Below, one piece after another: positions 19,564-28,262 of a DNA stretch of 64,000 nt. The translations under genes and the position numbers were made by a program. Under the pieces are notes generated by a model. That model did not search any database and was not told the origin of the DNA. It worked only from the letters and a program-made list of their open reading frames with translations. Within the stretch, counting starts at the first letter, position 1, and each line of letters opens with the position of its first letter. This DNA is from Microbacterium sp. LWO14-1.2 (lineage in GTDB: Bacteria; Actinomycetota; Actinomycetes; Actinomycetales; Microbacteriaceae), in assembly GCF_038397715.1 (NCBI RefSeq), contig NZ_CP151633.1:930001-994000 (forward strand), in the 5' to 3' direction.

Positions 19564-20355
19564 TCAGAGGATGCCGGTGAGCACGCCGCCGTCCGCTCGC
19601 AGCGCTGCACCGTTGGTGGCGGATGCGACGGGGCTCGCGAGGTACGTCACGAGGTTCGCGATCTCGCCGGGATCGATGAAGCGCTCCAGCAGGGTGGTGC
19701 GGTTCTGACCGATGATCGCCTCGCGCATCTCGCTCTCGGACGTGCCGCTGGCCTGGGCGATCGCCTCGACCGAGGCGGCGACGCCCTCGGAGTAGGTCGG
19801 GCCGCCGAGCACCGTGTTGACGGTGACGGCGGTGCCGCGCGTGAGCTTCGCAAGGCCGTTGGCGAGCGCGAGCACCGCCGCCTTCGTCACCCCGTAGTGC
19901 ACCATGTCGCCGGGGACGTTCACGCCGGACTCGCTGCTGATGAACACGATGCGGCCCCACCCCCGCCGCAGCATCCCGTCCAGCAGCGCGCGCGACAGGC
20001 GGACGCCGCTCATCAGGTTCACCTCCAGGTACCGGGACCACTCCTCGTCGTCGATGGTTGCGAACTCGGCGAGGCCGAACAGTCCGACGTTGTTGACGAG
20101 GATGTCGACATCTCCGAGATCGTCGATCAGACGCGCGACCGCCTCGGCATCGGCGAAGTCCGCCGCGAGCCCCGACACCGTCGCACCGGGACACTCGCCC
20201 CGGAGCCGCTGCACGGCCCCGTCGAGTCGTCCCGCGTCGCGCCCGTTGAGCACCACCTCCGCTCCCTCCGCCGCGAGGGCTGTCGCGACGGCGAAGCCGA
20301 TCCCCTGGCCCGATCCGCTGATGAACGCCCTCTTGCCCTGCAGTCGCAGATCCAT
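19564..20355 (-). CDS. Short-chain dehydrogenase/reductase (SDR)
   Basis: 263 aa, classical SDR: cofactor loop GSGQGIGFA near residue 15, NNVG near residue 88, catalytic Ser in VFISSESG (about 138) and Tyr-x3-Lys in YGVTKAA (about 153). The Arg of LNGRDAGRL suggests NADP(H). The start ATG at 20355 gives MDLRLQGKRAFISG; the frame extends to 20403 but runs into the operator. It is divergent from a MarR regulator with a shared inverted-repeat site. The substrate is unknown. Confidence 0.9.
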   Translation of the reverse strand: MDLRLQGKRAFISGSGQGIGFAVATALAAEGAEVVLNGRDAGRLDGAVQRLRGECPGATVSGLAADFADAEAVARLIDDLGDVDILVNNVGLFGLAEFATIDDEEWSRYLEVNLMSGVRLSRALLDGMLRRGWGRIVFISSESGVNVPGDMVHYGVTKAAVLALANGLAKLTRGTAVTVNTVLGGPTYSEGVAASVEAIAQASGTSESEMREAIIGQNRTTLLERFIDPGEIANLVTYLASPVASATNGAALRADGGVLTGIL

Positions 20356-20382
20356 CTCATTCCCTTCCGGACGCGTTCGCGC

Positions 20383-20444
20383 CGTGATGACTTGCTTGAG
20401 CAAGTGACGCTACGCGCCTTTACTTGCTCAAGCAAGTCATCACG
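20383..20444. promoter_or_regulatory. Large divergent MarR operator
   Basis: Two 23-nt arms (20383-20405 and 20422-20444) are perfect reverse complements separated by 16 nt. Each arm also contains a near-perfect palindrome ACTTGCT-TG-AGCAAGT (or its complement), a typical MarR-type half-arrangement. There is thus one site for each divergent gene, SDR leftward and MarR rightward. Confidence 0.75.
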
Positions 20445-20458
20445 CTTACGCTGTCACC

Positions 20459-20950
20459 ATGACCGACCCGCAGAGATCCGCGCTGACTCCCGACGAACTC
20501 GCGATCTGGGCGCCACTGGCATCGATGCTGGAGCGTCTGCCGGCCGCGCTCGACGCGCAGTTGCAACGGGACAGCGGGCTGACGCACTTCGAGCAGGGCA
20601 TCCTGCAGGCGCTCGATCTGGCACCCGAGCGCACTCTGCGCCTGAGCACGATCGCCGCCTATGCGAGCTGCACCCTGTCGCGGCTGTCCCGTGCGGTCTC
20701 CCGTCTCGAGAAGAAGGGATGGGTGCAGCGCCGGGTCGATCCGACAGACGGACGCTTCACGCTCGGAGTGCTCACGGATGCCGGTCATCGCGCGGTCGTC
20801 GCCTCCACGCCCGGCCACCAGGCGCTCGTGCGCGAGCTCGTCTTCGATGCGCTGACGGCCGCACAGACGCGTCAGCTCGGCGAGATCAGCCGCCGCATCG
20901 CGACCGCCGTCGGCCCCGGCGAGCCGTGGAGCCCACCGCCTGCCGCCTGA
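20459..20950 (+). CDS. MarR-family transcriptional regulator
   Basis: 163 aa winged-helix protein. LTHFEQGILQAL, LRLSTIAAYASCTLSRLSRAVSRLEKKGWVQRR and the wing VDPTDGRFTLGVLTDAG match MarR. It starts 14 nt after the second operator arm, indicating autorepression. It likely also controls the divergent SDR gene. The single Cys in YASCTLSR could be redox-reactive. Confidence 0.9.
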   Translation: MTDPQRSALTPDELAIWAPLASMLERLPAALDAQLQRDSGLTHFEQGILQALDLAPERTLRLSTIAAYASCTLSRLSRAVSRLEKKGWVQRRVDPTDGRFTLGVLTDAGHRAVVASTPGHQALVRELVFDALTAAQTRQLGEISRRIATAVGPGEPWSPPPAA

Positions 20951-20975
20951 CGTCCGCGGCCTGCCCTCCGAGGTC

Positions 20976-22172
20976 TCACTCGTGCTCGGGCAGCACGGGC
21001 GTCGACCATCCGGGATCCCGCCCGACCTGGGTCGCCCGCGAGAGCGACGCCGACCCGAAGCGCTCGCGCACCGCGTCGAGCACCGTGTCTAGCCGCTGCC
21101 CTCCCTCGTCGTCGAACGGGAGTTCCGCCGGTGCGTGGTCTGCACTGGCGAGCTGAGAGAGCGAGATGCCGATGAGCGTGATGCCCCGCTGCGAGATCTC
21201 CGCGTGCGCCGCGACGAGGAGTCCGCGGGCCAATGCCAGCAGCACCGACGTCCGGCCCGTCGGCGTGCGCAGAGTCCTCGACCGCGTCGCCTTCGCGAAA
21301 TCGCCGTACCGCAGGCGGAGCACCACTGTGCGGCAGACGCGATCCCGCTCGCGCAGCCGCCTCGCGAGACCGTCGACGATCTGCGTCAGGATGACGTCGA
21401 GCTCCTCCTCCGACCGGGGACGTGAGCCCAGGGCCCGCTGGGAGCCGATCGATGCCCGCCGGCGTGCCGTGTCGACCGGCCGCGGGTCGCGCAGCCGCGC
21501 CAGTGCATGCAGGTGCGCCCCGCTCGCCTTTCCGAGCAGCCGCTCGGCCGTCGCCTCCTCGAGCTCGGCGAGCTCGCCCACCGTGTGGATGCCGAGACCG
21601 TGGAGCTTCTCGGCGGTCGCCGCTCCGACACCCCAGAGTCGCTCGACCGGGAGCGGGAGGAGGAACGCGTGCTCCCGCTCCGGTTCCACGATCAGCAGAC
21701 CGTCGGGTTTGCTCACGGCACTCGCGACCTTGGCGAGGAACTTCGTGCGGGCGACCCCGACCGAGATCGCGAGGCCCACCTCGGCTCGCACGCGCTCGCG
21801 CAGACGCACCGCGACTTGCTCCGGGCTGCCTGCGAGGCGGCGGAGACCGCCCACCTCGAGGAACGCCTCGTCGATCGAGATGCCCTCGACGAGAGGAGTG
21901 GTGTCACGGAAGATCGCGAAGACGTCGCGGCTCGCCCGGGAGTAGACGTCCATCCGAGGCGGCACGACGACGGCCTCCGGGCACAGCTCGCGAGCCTGAC
22001 GCCCGCCCATCGCCGTCCGGACTCCGCGGGCCTTGGCCTCGTAGCTCGCCGCCAGCACGACCCCTCCGCCGACGATCACCGGTCGCCCGCGGAGCGCGGG
22101 CGCGTCACGCTGCTCGACCGAGGCGTAGAACGCGTCCAGATCGGCGTGCAGCACGGTCGCCTCATCGCGCAT
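20976..22172 (-). CDS. dinB: DNA polymerase IV (Y-family)
   Basis: Translesion polymerase of 398 aa. Catalytic residues are visible in VLHADLDAFYASVEQ (first Asp, near residue 9) and SIDEAFLEV (Asp-Glu near 110). The steric-gate region follows the first motif, and the KFLAKVAS and helix-hairpin-helix VERLWGVGAATAEKL segments are present. The start ATG at 22172 is preceded by GGGAGG at good spacing; the frame extends upstream without homology. No LexA box was identified. Confidence 0.93.
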   Translation of the reverse strand: MRDEATVLHADLDAFYASVEQRDAPALRGRPVIVGGGVVLAASYEAKARGVRTAMGGRQARELCPEAVVVPPRMDVYSRASRDVFAIFRDTTPLVEGISIDEAFLEVGGLRRLAGSPEQVAVRLRERVRAEVGLAISVGVARTKFLAKVASAVSKPDGLLIVEPEREHAFLLPLPVERLWGVGAATAEKLHGLGIHTVGELAELEEATAERLLGKASGAHLHALARLRDPRPVDTARRRASIGSQRALGSRPRSEEELDVILTQIVDGLARRLRERDRVCRTVVLRLRYGDFAKATRSRTLRTPTGRTSVLLALARGLLVAAHAEISQRGITLIGISLSQLASADHAPAELPFDDEGGQRLDTVLDAVRERFGSASLSRATQVGRDPGWSTPVLPEHE

Positions 22173-22248
22173 CACGCCTCCCTTCGGCATCCGATCGGGA
22201 GAATCGTCGCACCGACCCCCGACATCCGCGCGCCGAGGAGATGCAGAC

Positions 22249-22280
22249 GTGGCCGCCCCGATCGAGATCGGGGCGGCCAC
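22249..22280 (-). terminator. Terminator of the secreted EEP gene
   Basis: GTGGCCGCCCCGATC (22249-22263) pairs perfectly with its complement at 22266-22280, 17 nt beyond the stop of the leftward gene. No T-run follows, as usual in this genome. Confidence 0.7.
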
Positions 22281-22296
22281 GACGAGGATCCTGCCG

Positions 22297-24408
22297 CTAC
22301 TGCCGGCGCAGACGGCGTCGCACGAGCAGCACCGCGCCGAGCCCGAGAGCCGCGAGGGCGACCCAGATGGTCACGAGCGGCAGCTCACCACCGGTCTGCG
22401 CGAGGCCGTCGGTCGCTGCGCCCTGGGCGGCGGTCACCGTCACGGCCGCTTGCACCTGCGAGCCGTCGGGGAGGATCACGACGAGCGTATGCGCGCCCGC
22501 CGAGACGGATGCCGGGATCCGCACGGTGGTCGCGAACCCACCCGCAGCCGAGACGGTCACCGCGCCCAGGCTCACGGGCGTCGAGTGGAGCTCGAGCCGC
22601 AGCTGGGCGCCCGCGGCGAAGCCGGTGCCCGAGACACGGAGCGACCCACCTGCCGCGACCGTCTGCGAGCCGAGCACGACCGTCGGATTGCCCGTCTCGG
22701 GCTCGCTCGCGGCGATCGTCACCGCGGCGCTCGTCGCCTGCGCCGGCAGGTAACCGTCGAGCGAGCCGCTGACCCGGACGGAGAGCGCGCGCCCGGCCAG
22801 AGCGGCCGGGATCGTGAACTCCGCAGAGGTCGCGCCGTCGACGGCCTCGCCGTCGACCAGCCACTGGTAGGTGAACGCGGTGCCCGTCGTCCACTCCCCC
22901 GGCTGCGCGGCGACCGTCGCTCCGACCGTCGCGGCTCCGGCGATCGACGGCGTGCCGACGACGAGGTCACCCGGCTCAGCGGCGGCCAGGCAAGCCTCGC
23001 CGCAGACCACGAACTCGGCCTGCAGTCCCTTGTGGTCGCTGGTCCACAGCGTCTGCGGGGTGAAGATCTCCTCGTCCGAGACCGGCAGCGCACGCGCGCC
23101 ACGCACGATGTCGCCCTTCGGTCCGACGATCCTCGTGCTCTCCAGCGTCAGACGCTCGTCCGGCGCGAAGAAGATGTAGTCGATCCGGTCGCGCTCGTCG
23201 GCCTCGGGAGCCCAGGCCAGCTGGGAGACGCTGACGTTCGGCGTGTCCGCGGGCCACGTGAACCCGGGGTGGGTGACGGGATCGGGATACTTCGCCCGGT
23301 ACGCGTCGACGAGACCGCCGTCGCGCAGGATGCTGGTGGTCTGCCACGGCGCGACGACGCCGTTGTGGTCGTAGAGGTTCGCGGTCGCCTCGGTCCAATC
23401 GAGCGCCGACGGCTCGTTCATGTCGGCGCCCATCATGGTGAGGCGTCCTGCTGCACGCTCGCTCGCCATGTCCGCGGTCAGTGCGCTCGCAGCGGCGGGG
23501 CGGCCGGAGGCCTCGTTGGCTGCCAGGATCTGCGGGACGTCGGTCACCGGAGCGCTGAGCTTGTTCCAGCCGCGCCATTCGGTCGGGAAGCCGGCCGCGA
23601 GCACATCGCCCGCGTAGCCGCGGGGCAGGTACGTCGCGTAGTACCGGTACTCGAGGTGGCCGCCGTAGGCGGCGATCTGCGTGTCGCCGACCTGGACGAT
23701 CGCCTTCATCCATCCGCCCTGAGTGCCGGGTACGGTCACGACGCCCGCGTCGACGATCGGGTAGCGCGAGATGACGCCGGCGCTGCCGCCCGTCGAGTGA
23801 TAGTCGAATCCGAGATCGCGCGCGATGGCCGCGGCGCCGCTCTGGGCCTCCTCCACGAAGATCAGGTCGGCGCCGATCTCGGTGAGCATCGTCGCGTCGG
23901 TGGTCTTGCCCCACAGGTTGAGCTGCACGACCGACAGCGCGATCGGCTTCGTCGGGTCGACGGCGGGACCCTCGTAGGGCGCCTCGGCGACCGTGAATGC
24001 GACGGGCTCGCTCACCCGTGTGTAGCCGTCGTCGTACAGGTACTCGACGCGGTAATCTCCCGCCGGGAGCGGGTTGCCCGATCGGTCCTTCGCCGGCAGC
24101 TGCACGGAGCCCGACGCGCCGGGCGCGTACGCCCACGCCATGCCGCAGGCGTCGCACGGCTCCGGCTTGGATACCGGGTAGATCGCGACCCAGTTCTTCG
24201 CACTCGGTCGGTCGGTCGTGAAGGCGACGGAGATCGGGCCGCCCGGCGCCACCTCGGTCGTCGAGAGGGTGATCTCGGATGCCGCAGCGGCCGCGGCCGG
24301 AGCAGCACCCAGCAGCGGTGAGGCGAGGAGCACGCCTGCGGCGAGGACTGCCGCGAGCAGTGGGATGCGCCGGCGTCGGCGCGATCCGGGGGCGGGAGAC
24401 GAGGACAT
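22297..24408 (-). CDS. Secreted, wall-anchored endonuclease/exonuclease/phosphatase-domain protein
   Basis: 703 aa. A signal peptide (basic RRRRR start, hydrophobic core, AAPAAAAAASE cleavage region) precedes a beta-rich domain. An EEP catalytic domain follows (LNLWG near 170, IFVEEAQ, GGHLEY, MMGADMNEPS, RIDYIFF, TSDHKGLQ). Two Ig-like beta domains occupy about residues 475-660. The end is a sorting signal: LAQTGGE, a hydrophobic helix and RRRLRRQ. The LAxTG motif suggests a class E-type sortase. The start ATG at 24408 has AAGGAA 10 nt upstream. It may release phosphate from extracellular nucleic acids or lipids. Confidence 0.88.
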   Translation of the reverse strand: MSSSPAPGSRRRRRIPLLAAVLAAGVLLASPLLGAAPAAAAAASEITLSTTEVAPGGPISVAFTTDRPSAKNWVAIYPVSKPEPCDACGMAWAYAPGASGSVQLPAKDRSGNPLPAGDYRVEYLYDDGYTRVSEPVAFTVAEAPYEGPAVDPTKPIALSVVQLNLWGKTTDATMLTEIGADLIFVEEAQSGAAAIARDLGFDYHSTGGSAGVISRYPIVDAGVVTVPGTQGGWMKAIVQVGDTQIAAYGGHLEYRYYATYLPRGYAGDVLAAGFPTEWRGWNKLSAPVTDVPQILAANEASGRPAAASALTADMASERAAGRLTMMGADMNEPSALDWTEATANLYDHNGVVAPWQTTSILRDGGLVDAYRAKYPDPVTHPGFTWPADTPNVSVSQLAWAPEADERDRIDYIFFAPDERLTLESTRIVGPKGDIVRGARALPVSDEEIFTPQTLWTSDHKGLQAEFVVCGEACLAAAEPGDLVVGTPSIAGAATVGATVAAQPGEWTTGTAFTYQWLVDGEAVDGATSAEFTIPAALAGRALSVRVSGSLDGYLPAQATSAAVTIAASEPETGNPTVVLGSQTVAAGGSLRVSGTGFAAGAQLRLELHSTPVSLGAVTVSAAGGFATTVRIPASVSAGAHTLVVILPDGSQVQAAVTVTAAQGAATDGLAQTGGELPLVTIWVALAALGLGAVLLVRRRLRRQ

Positions 24409-24647
24409 GTCTGCGATGTTCCTTCCAGAGACGCGATCGGCATCCCATCGGGAGCCGGCGGAAGGCTCGGATGACCTCCCTCGACGCGAGAGAACCGTCG
24501 CGAGGTGACCGACCGGTGAACGCGAAGGGACCGGACGAGGACATGCGCGCGGGAGGAACCGAAGTCGAGCGCCCACGATGCGCACCTGTTCAGAACCGGA
24601 AGCGGGTGGTGCGGCCGGCGCCGCGCACAACGCCCCCGGATACGCCA

Positions 24648-24672
24648 AAAGCCCCGGATCATCCGGGGCTTT
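24648..24672 (-). terminator. Terminator after the tRNA genes
   Basis: AAAGCCCCGGAT (24648-24659) pairs with ATCCGGGGCTTT (24661-24672). It lies 8 nt beyond the 3' end of tRNA-Met on the leftward strand. Confidence 0.75.
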
Positions 24673-24679
24673 CGTTCTG

Positions 24680-24753
24680 TAGCAGGAGCGGGGCTTGAAC
24701 CCGCGACCTCACGATTATGAGTCGTGCGCTCTCACCAACTGAGCTACCCTGCC
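24680..24753 (-). tRNA. tRNA-Met (CAU), elongator type
   Basis: 74 nt. The anticodon stem CACGA/TCGTG encloses the loop CTCATAA with anticodon CAT. The T-arm is GCGGG-TTCAAGC-CCCGC, and the D-arm contains AGCTCAGTTGGT. The acceptor stem ends in G-U pairs. The CCA end is not encoded. Confidence 0.95.
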
Positions 24754-24787
24754 GCACGGCATCCGCACTGCAGATGCGAATACTGCG

Positions 24788-24859
24788 AGCCCCGAGTCAG
24801 GATTGAACTGACGACCCCTTCCTTACCATGGAAGTGCTCTGCCACTGAGCTATCGGGGC
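24788..24859 (-). tRNA. tRNA-Thr (GGU)
   Basis: 72 nt. The anticodon stem CTTCC/GGAAG encloses ATGGTAA with anticodon GGT. The acceptor stem GCCCCGA/TCGGGGC is perfect, with discriminator U. It lies 34 nt upstream of tRNA-Met and is probably cotranscribed with it. CCA is not encoded. Confidence 0.95.
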
Positions 24860-24928
24860 GTGCTGCCCCTCGCGGGGCAACCACACGAGAATACCATCAC
24901 TGTGGCGTCCTCATGAAATCGAGGCGGG

Positions 24929-26269
24929 TCAGTACGAGTACCGACCCGCGTTCTCACGGAGCCACGGGAGCGGATCGATCGTGGAGCCGTTGATGATGAT
25001 CTCGAAGTGCAGGTGGGCGCCGTAGGAGCGGCCGGTGTTGCCGGTGTGGCCGACGACGTCGCCGACCTTCACGGTCTGGCCGGGCTTGACCTGCAGCGAG
25101 CCGTACTGCATGTGCGAGTAGTGGCTCGTGACGACCTGACCGTCGATGACGTGGTCGATGTAGACGGTCACGCCGTAGGCGCCGCCCTGCTCGGTCGCGA
25201 TGCGCACCACGCCGTCTGCGACGGCCTGGATCGGAGCACCCTCACCCGGCACGAAGTCGATGCCCTCGTGCAGTCGGCCCCAGCGCATGCCGTATCCGGA
25301 GCTCATGCCCACGCCGACCTTGAACGGCCACTGGATCGCGGCCTCGGGGTCGTTCGTGAAGACCTCGTTGGAGTAGTTGATGCCCTCTTCCGAGGCGACC
25401 TCGATCAGGGACATCGTGGAGAAGCTGTCGGAGCGGGCCAGCGTGTCGTTCTGCACGTCGGAAGACGTGACGAACGCCTGGATCTCGTCGCTCTTGTCAC
25501 CGGTGGCGCCAGCGCCCGATGCGGCGACGAGCGACGTGGCCGACAGCGGCTGGCCACCCTGCACGGCCGCGACAGCCTCTGCCGGAAGAGTCAGGCCGAC
25601 GGCCAGGAGCCCAGCGAGGCTCATCACGCCGACGGTCGCACCGACGGCGAGGAACTTGCGAACGGGCGGACGGCGGCGAGCCACGTGGGTGGTAGTCGGC
25701 GCCTCGTCGGCCGGAGCCGTCTCGGACTCTGCAGCCGGCTCCTCGGCGGATGCCGTGGGAGTCGGGCCGGTCGCGACGGTGCGGAAGACACGGGACGCGG
25801 TCGTGAACGGGTCGGCGTCGGCGTCAGCCGCGTCGGGGGCCGAAGCGTCGGCGGCAGCGTGCTCTGCGATGACCTCGTCGTCGGGAGCCTGCTCTGCGGC
25901 AGCGTGCTCTGCGGCGACGGGCGCGTCCTCGACCTCGACGATCTCAGCCGGGGCGGAGGCGTCGGTGTCGGCGACCTCGAGGTCGCCGGACTCGGACGCC
26001 GCGGTCGCGGCGGCGACGGCGGTCGCGGCGACGAACACCTCGGCGGTCGTCAGTCGTTCACGGGCGGCGCGGCGGGACAGCGGTGCGGCGGAGACGGAGG
26101 AGGTGTCTTCGGAGTCGGCTGCCTGTACCTCTGCCGCGGTGGCCACGATGGGCTCGGTGCGGAGTCGGCTGGACCGGCGCGTGGGCGCAGAGGCAGCCTG
26201 GGGGTTCTCGAAGGGCAAAGCGAATTCTCTCGGGTTAGACGTCACGCAGGGGGGCGTTCGAGCTCTCAT
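24929..26269 (-). CDS. M23-family (LytM) peptidoglycan peptidase, membrane-anchored
   Basis: 446 aa. A long Ala/Glu/Asp-rich low-complexity N-terminus (about 200 residues) precedes one transmembrane segment (KFLAVGATVGVMSLAGLLAVG). A linker leads to a C-terminal zinc peptidase domain with HEGIDFVPGEG (His and Asp ligands), GNTGRSYG and HLHFEI. It likely cuts peptide cross-links in the wall, or acts as an amidase activator; all metal ligands are present. The ATG at 26269 is the longest start. The in-frame GTG at 26245 (VTSNPREFALPFE) is equally plausible. Confidence 0.88.
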   Translation of the reverse strand: MRARTPPCVTSNPREFALPFENPQAASAPTRRSSRLRTEPIVATAAEVQAADSEDTSSVSAAPLSRRAARERLTTAEVFVAATAVAAATAASESGDLEVADTDASAPAEIVEVEDAPVAAEHAAAEQAPDDEVIAEHAAADASAPDAADADADPFTTASRVFRTVATGPTPTASAEEPAAESETAPADEAPTTTHVARRRPPVRKFLAVGATVGVMSLAGLLAVGLTLPAEAVAAVQGGQPLSATSLVAASGAGATGDKSDEIQAFVTSSDVQNDTLARSDSFSTMSLIEVASEEGINYSNEVFTNDPEAAIQWPFKVGVGMSSGYGMRWGRLHEGIDFVPGEGAPIQAVADGVVRIATEQGGAYGVTVYIDHVIDGQVVTSHYSHMQYGSLQVKPGQTVKVGDVVGHTGNTGRSYGAHLHFEIIINGSTIDPLPWLRENAGRYSY

Positions 26270-26338
26270 CGTTCGGGGCGACGAAAGTAACGATCGGATA
26301 AACCCTAGCCCGATGAGGCTGGGAATGCCATGAATCGC

Positions 26339-27133
26339 TCACGTTTCTTCTCCGATGATCTCATGGATGCGGTCGTGAACCGCAGTTCCCCCCGCGACGA
26401 GCAGGGGTCTCGGCGTGTCGGCGCCGGTGCGTGACACGCGACCGCCGGCCTCGGCGACGAGCAGTGAGCCCGCCGCGAGATCCCAGGGCTTGAGGCCGCG
26501 CTCGAAGTACCCGTCGAGACGCCCGGCCGCGACGTAGGAGAGGTCGAGCGCCGCGGACCCGGAGCGGCGCAGGTCGCGCGCCATGGTCATGACGCGCCGC
26601 ACCGTCGCGAGGTCGCCGTCATGGGTCGAGGGGTCGTATCCGAAGCCTGTGCCGAGCAGCGCCCCCGCCGGGGTCGACTCGTTGACCGACAGCCGCTGTT
26701 CGCCGAGCCGCGCCCCGTGGCCGCGAGCCGCGGTGAAGAGCTCGTCGGCGGCGGGCGAGTAGACGGCCCCGGCGAGCGCCTCCCAGGAGTCCGGAAGGGT
26801 ACTGCCGTGCACAGCGGCGATGCTCACCGCGTACATCGGGATGCCGTAGGCGTAGTTCACGGTTCCGTCGATCGGGTCCACGACCCAGGTGACGCCCGTC
26901 TCCCCCGGCGTCGGCTCCGTCTCCTCGCCGAGGAATCCGTCGCCGGGTCGCGCCGAGCGCAACCGATCCCGGATGAGCGCCTCGACCTCGCGGTCGGCTT
27001 CGGTGACGATGTCGGCGATCGACGACTTCGTCGCCGCGAGACGAACACCCTCCGCACGGCGACGGCGCGCCAGGTCGCCCGCTTCCCGTGCGATCTCTGC
27101 CGCGAGGTCGCGCAGTTCGAGATCGACGCTCAC
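26339..27133 (-). CDS. suhB: Inositol-1-monophosphatase family protein
   Basis: 264-aa metal-dependent phosphatase. Metal ligands are in FLGEET (Glu near 70), WVVDPIDGTVNY (Asp near 88) and LKPWDLAAGSLL (Asp near 213). It could hydrolyse inositol phosphate, histidinol phosphate or related sugars; SuhB is the closest recognisable name. GTG start at 27133, overlapping the stop of the upstream membrane-protein gene by 4 nt (GTGA). Confidence 0.88.
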   Translation of the reverse strand: MSVDLELRDLAAEIAREAGDLARRRRAEGVRLAATKSSIADIVTEADREVEALIRDRLRSARPGDGFLGEETEPTPGETGVTWVVDPIDGTVNYAYGIPMYAVSIAAVHGSTLPDSWEALAGAVYSPAADELFTAARGHGARLGEQRLSVNESTPAGALLGTGFGYDPSTHDGDLATVRRVMTMARDLRRSGSAALDLSYVAAGRLDGYFERGLKPWDLAAGSLLVAEAGGRVSRTGADTPRPLLVAGGTAVHDRIHEIIGEET

Positions 27134-28146
27134 TGCGGCGGCATCGGCGGAGCAGGCGGGTACGCACCGGGTGCGTCGGGCGCGGGCGGAACCGGCGGCA
27201 CCCCGGGGGCCTGGGCGGTCGGCGCAGGCGGAGCAGGCGAGGGCGGAGCAGGCGCGGGCGGCGGAGGCGTGGGCGAGTACGTCGGTGCACCGGCCTCCGG
27301 CGCGGGCGGGTAGCTCGCGACCGGGAATGGCTGCGGAGCCGCGACCGCGAGCGGAGCCTGCTGGGGCGGAGGCATCACCGACGGGTGCCCCGTGTAGTAG
27401 GCGTTCCAGTCGGGCGAGCCGTCGGGCAGGACAGGAAGCGGCGTCACACCATCGGCGTAGGTCGGCCAGGTGGGCGCCGCGGTGAGCGGCTGCGGCGCAC
27501 GCGCCTTCTTCGGTGCGAACAGCGCGTTGAGCAGCGGGATCAGCGTGGTGCCGACCGCCGCGAGGATCGTCAGCGCGACGACGATGCGCCAGTACAGCTC
27601 GCCGTAGTCGAACGTGTGCGGGAACGTGAGGAAGAACACCAGCATCCCGACGAGCGCCCCGAGGAACACCAGAGTCGCGATGTAGATGATGCGCGTGAAG
27701 GTCGTGCGGTGGCGCTGCGCCGCCGGCGTGAAGAGGCGGACGTGCAGCAGCGCGAGCTGAAGGATGCCGACCACCAGCAGCAGCTGGAAGAAGCGCTCCG
27801 CTCCGGTGAAGTAGGCGTCGTCTTCGGGGAGCCAGATCTTGACCGCCCCGACCAGGAGCGCGACGATCCAGGTCACCATGCTGGCCAGCGCGAGCCAGTC
27901 AGGGCGGTTCGGCGCGAGGCTCGCCTCGAGGATCGCGATGCCCGCGAACCCGGCGAGCAGCAGGATCGTGAGGAACGCGCGGCCGATCAGTCCGTCCTGG
28001 TCCCCGACCAGCACCCAGATGACGCACACGAGCGCGGCGGCGATCAGAGCGCCGATCGCGATCCAGATCGCTCCCCGGATGAGGAGGGACAGGTTCTTCT
28101 TCTCGGCCAGCGGCTGCGGCGGCTGGGCGATCTCCGGCTGGGACAT
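27130..28146 (-). CDS. Six-TM membrane protein with proline-rich C-terminal tail
   Basis: 338 aa. About six transmembrane helices fill residues 15-215, then a 120-residue cytoplasmic or surface tail is dominated by Pro, Ala and Gly. No family recognised. The start ATG at 28146 (MSQPEIAQPPQ) has GAGAGGAA upstream and is preferred over the ATG at 28179. It is translationally coupled to the inositol phosphatase gene. Confidence 0.75.
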   Translation of the reverse strand: MSQPEIAQPPQPLAEKKNLSLLIRGAIWIAIGALIAAALVCVIWVLVGDQDGLIGRAFLTILLLAGFAGIAILEASLAPNRPDWLALASMVTWIVALLVGAVKIWLPEDDAYFTGAERFFQLLLVVGILQLALLHVRLFTPAAQRHRTTFTRIIYIATLVFLGALVGMLVFFLTFPHTFDYGELYWRIVVALTILAAVGTTLIPLLNALFAPKKARAPQPLTAAPTWPTYADGVTPLPVLPDGSPDWNAYYTGHPSVMPPPQQAPLAVAAPQPFPVASYPPAPEAGAPTYSPTPPPPAPAPPSPAPPAPTAQAPGVPPVPPAPDAPGAYPPAPPMPPQ

Positions 28147-28262
28147 CGCGTTCCTCTCGTTGTGCGGCGTTGCGTTCATCCTTGCACGTGGCCCGTCCGA
28201 TCAGCGGCGGCGGAGCAGGGCGCGTGAGGAATCGCGCGGAACGCGGTTCCGTGCAGAAGAGG

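Noticed and set aside
24929..26338. A ydaO (cyclic-di-AMP) riboswitch upstream of the M23 peptidase gene, as seen for other actinobacterial wall hydrolases
   Set aside because: Only about 69 nt separate the gene from its neighbour and no matching helices are visible.
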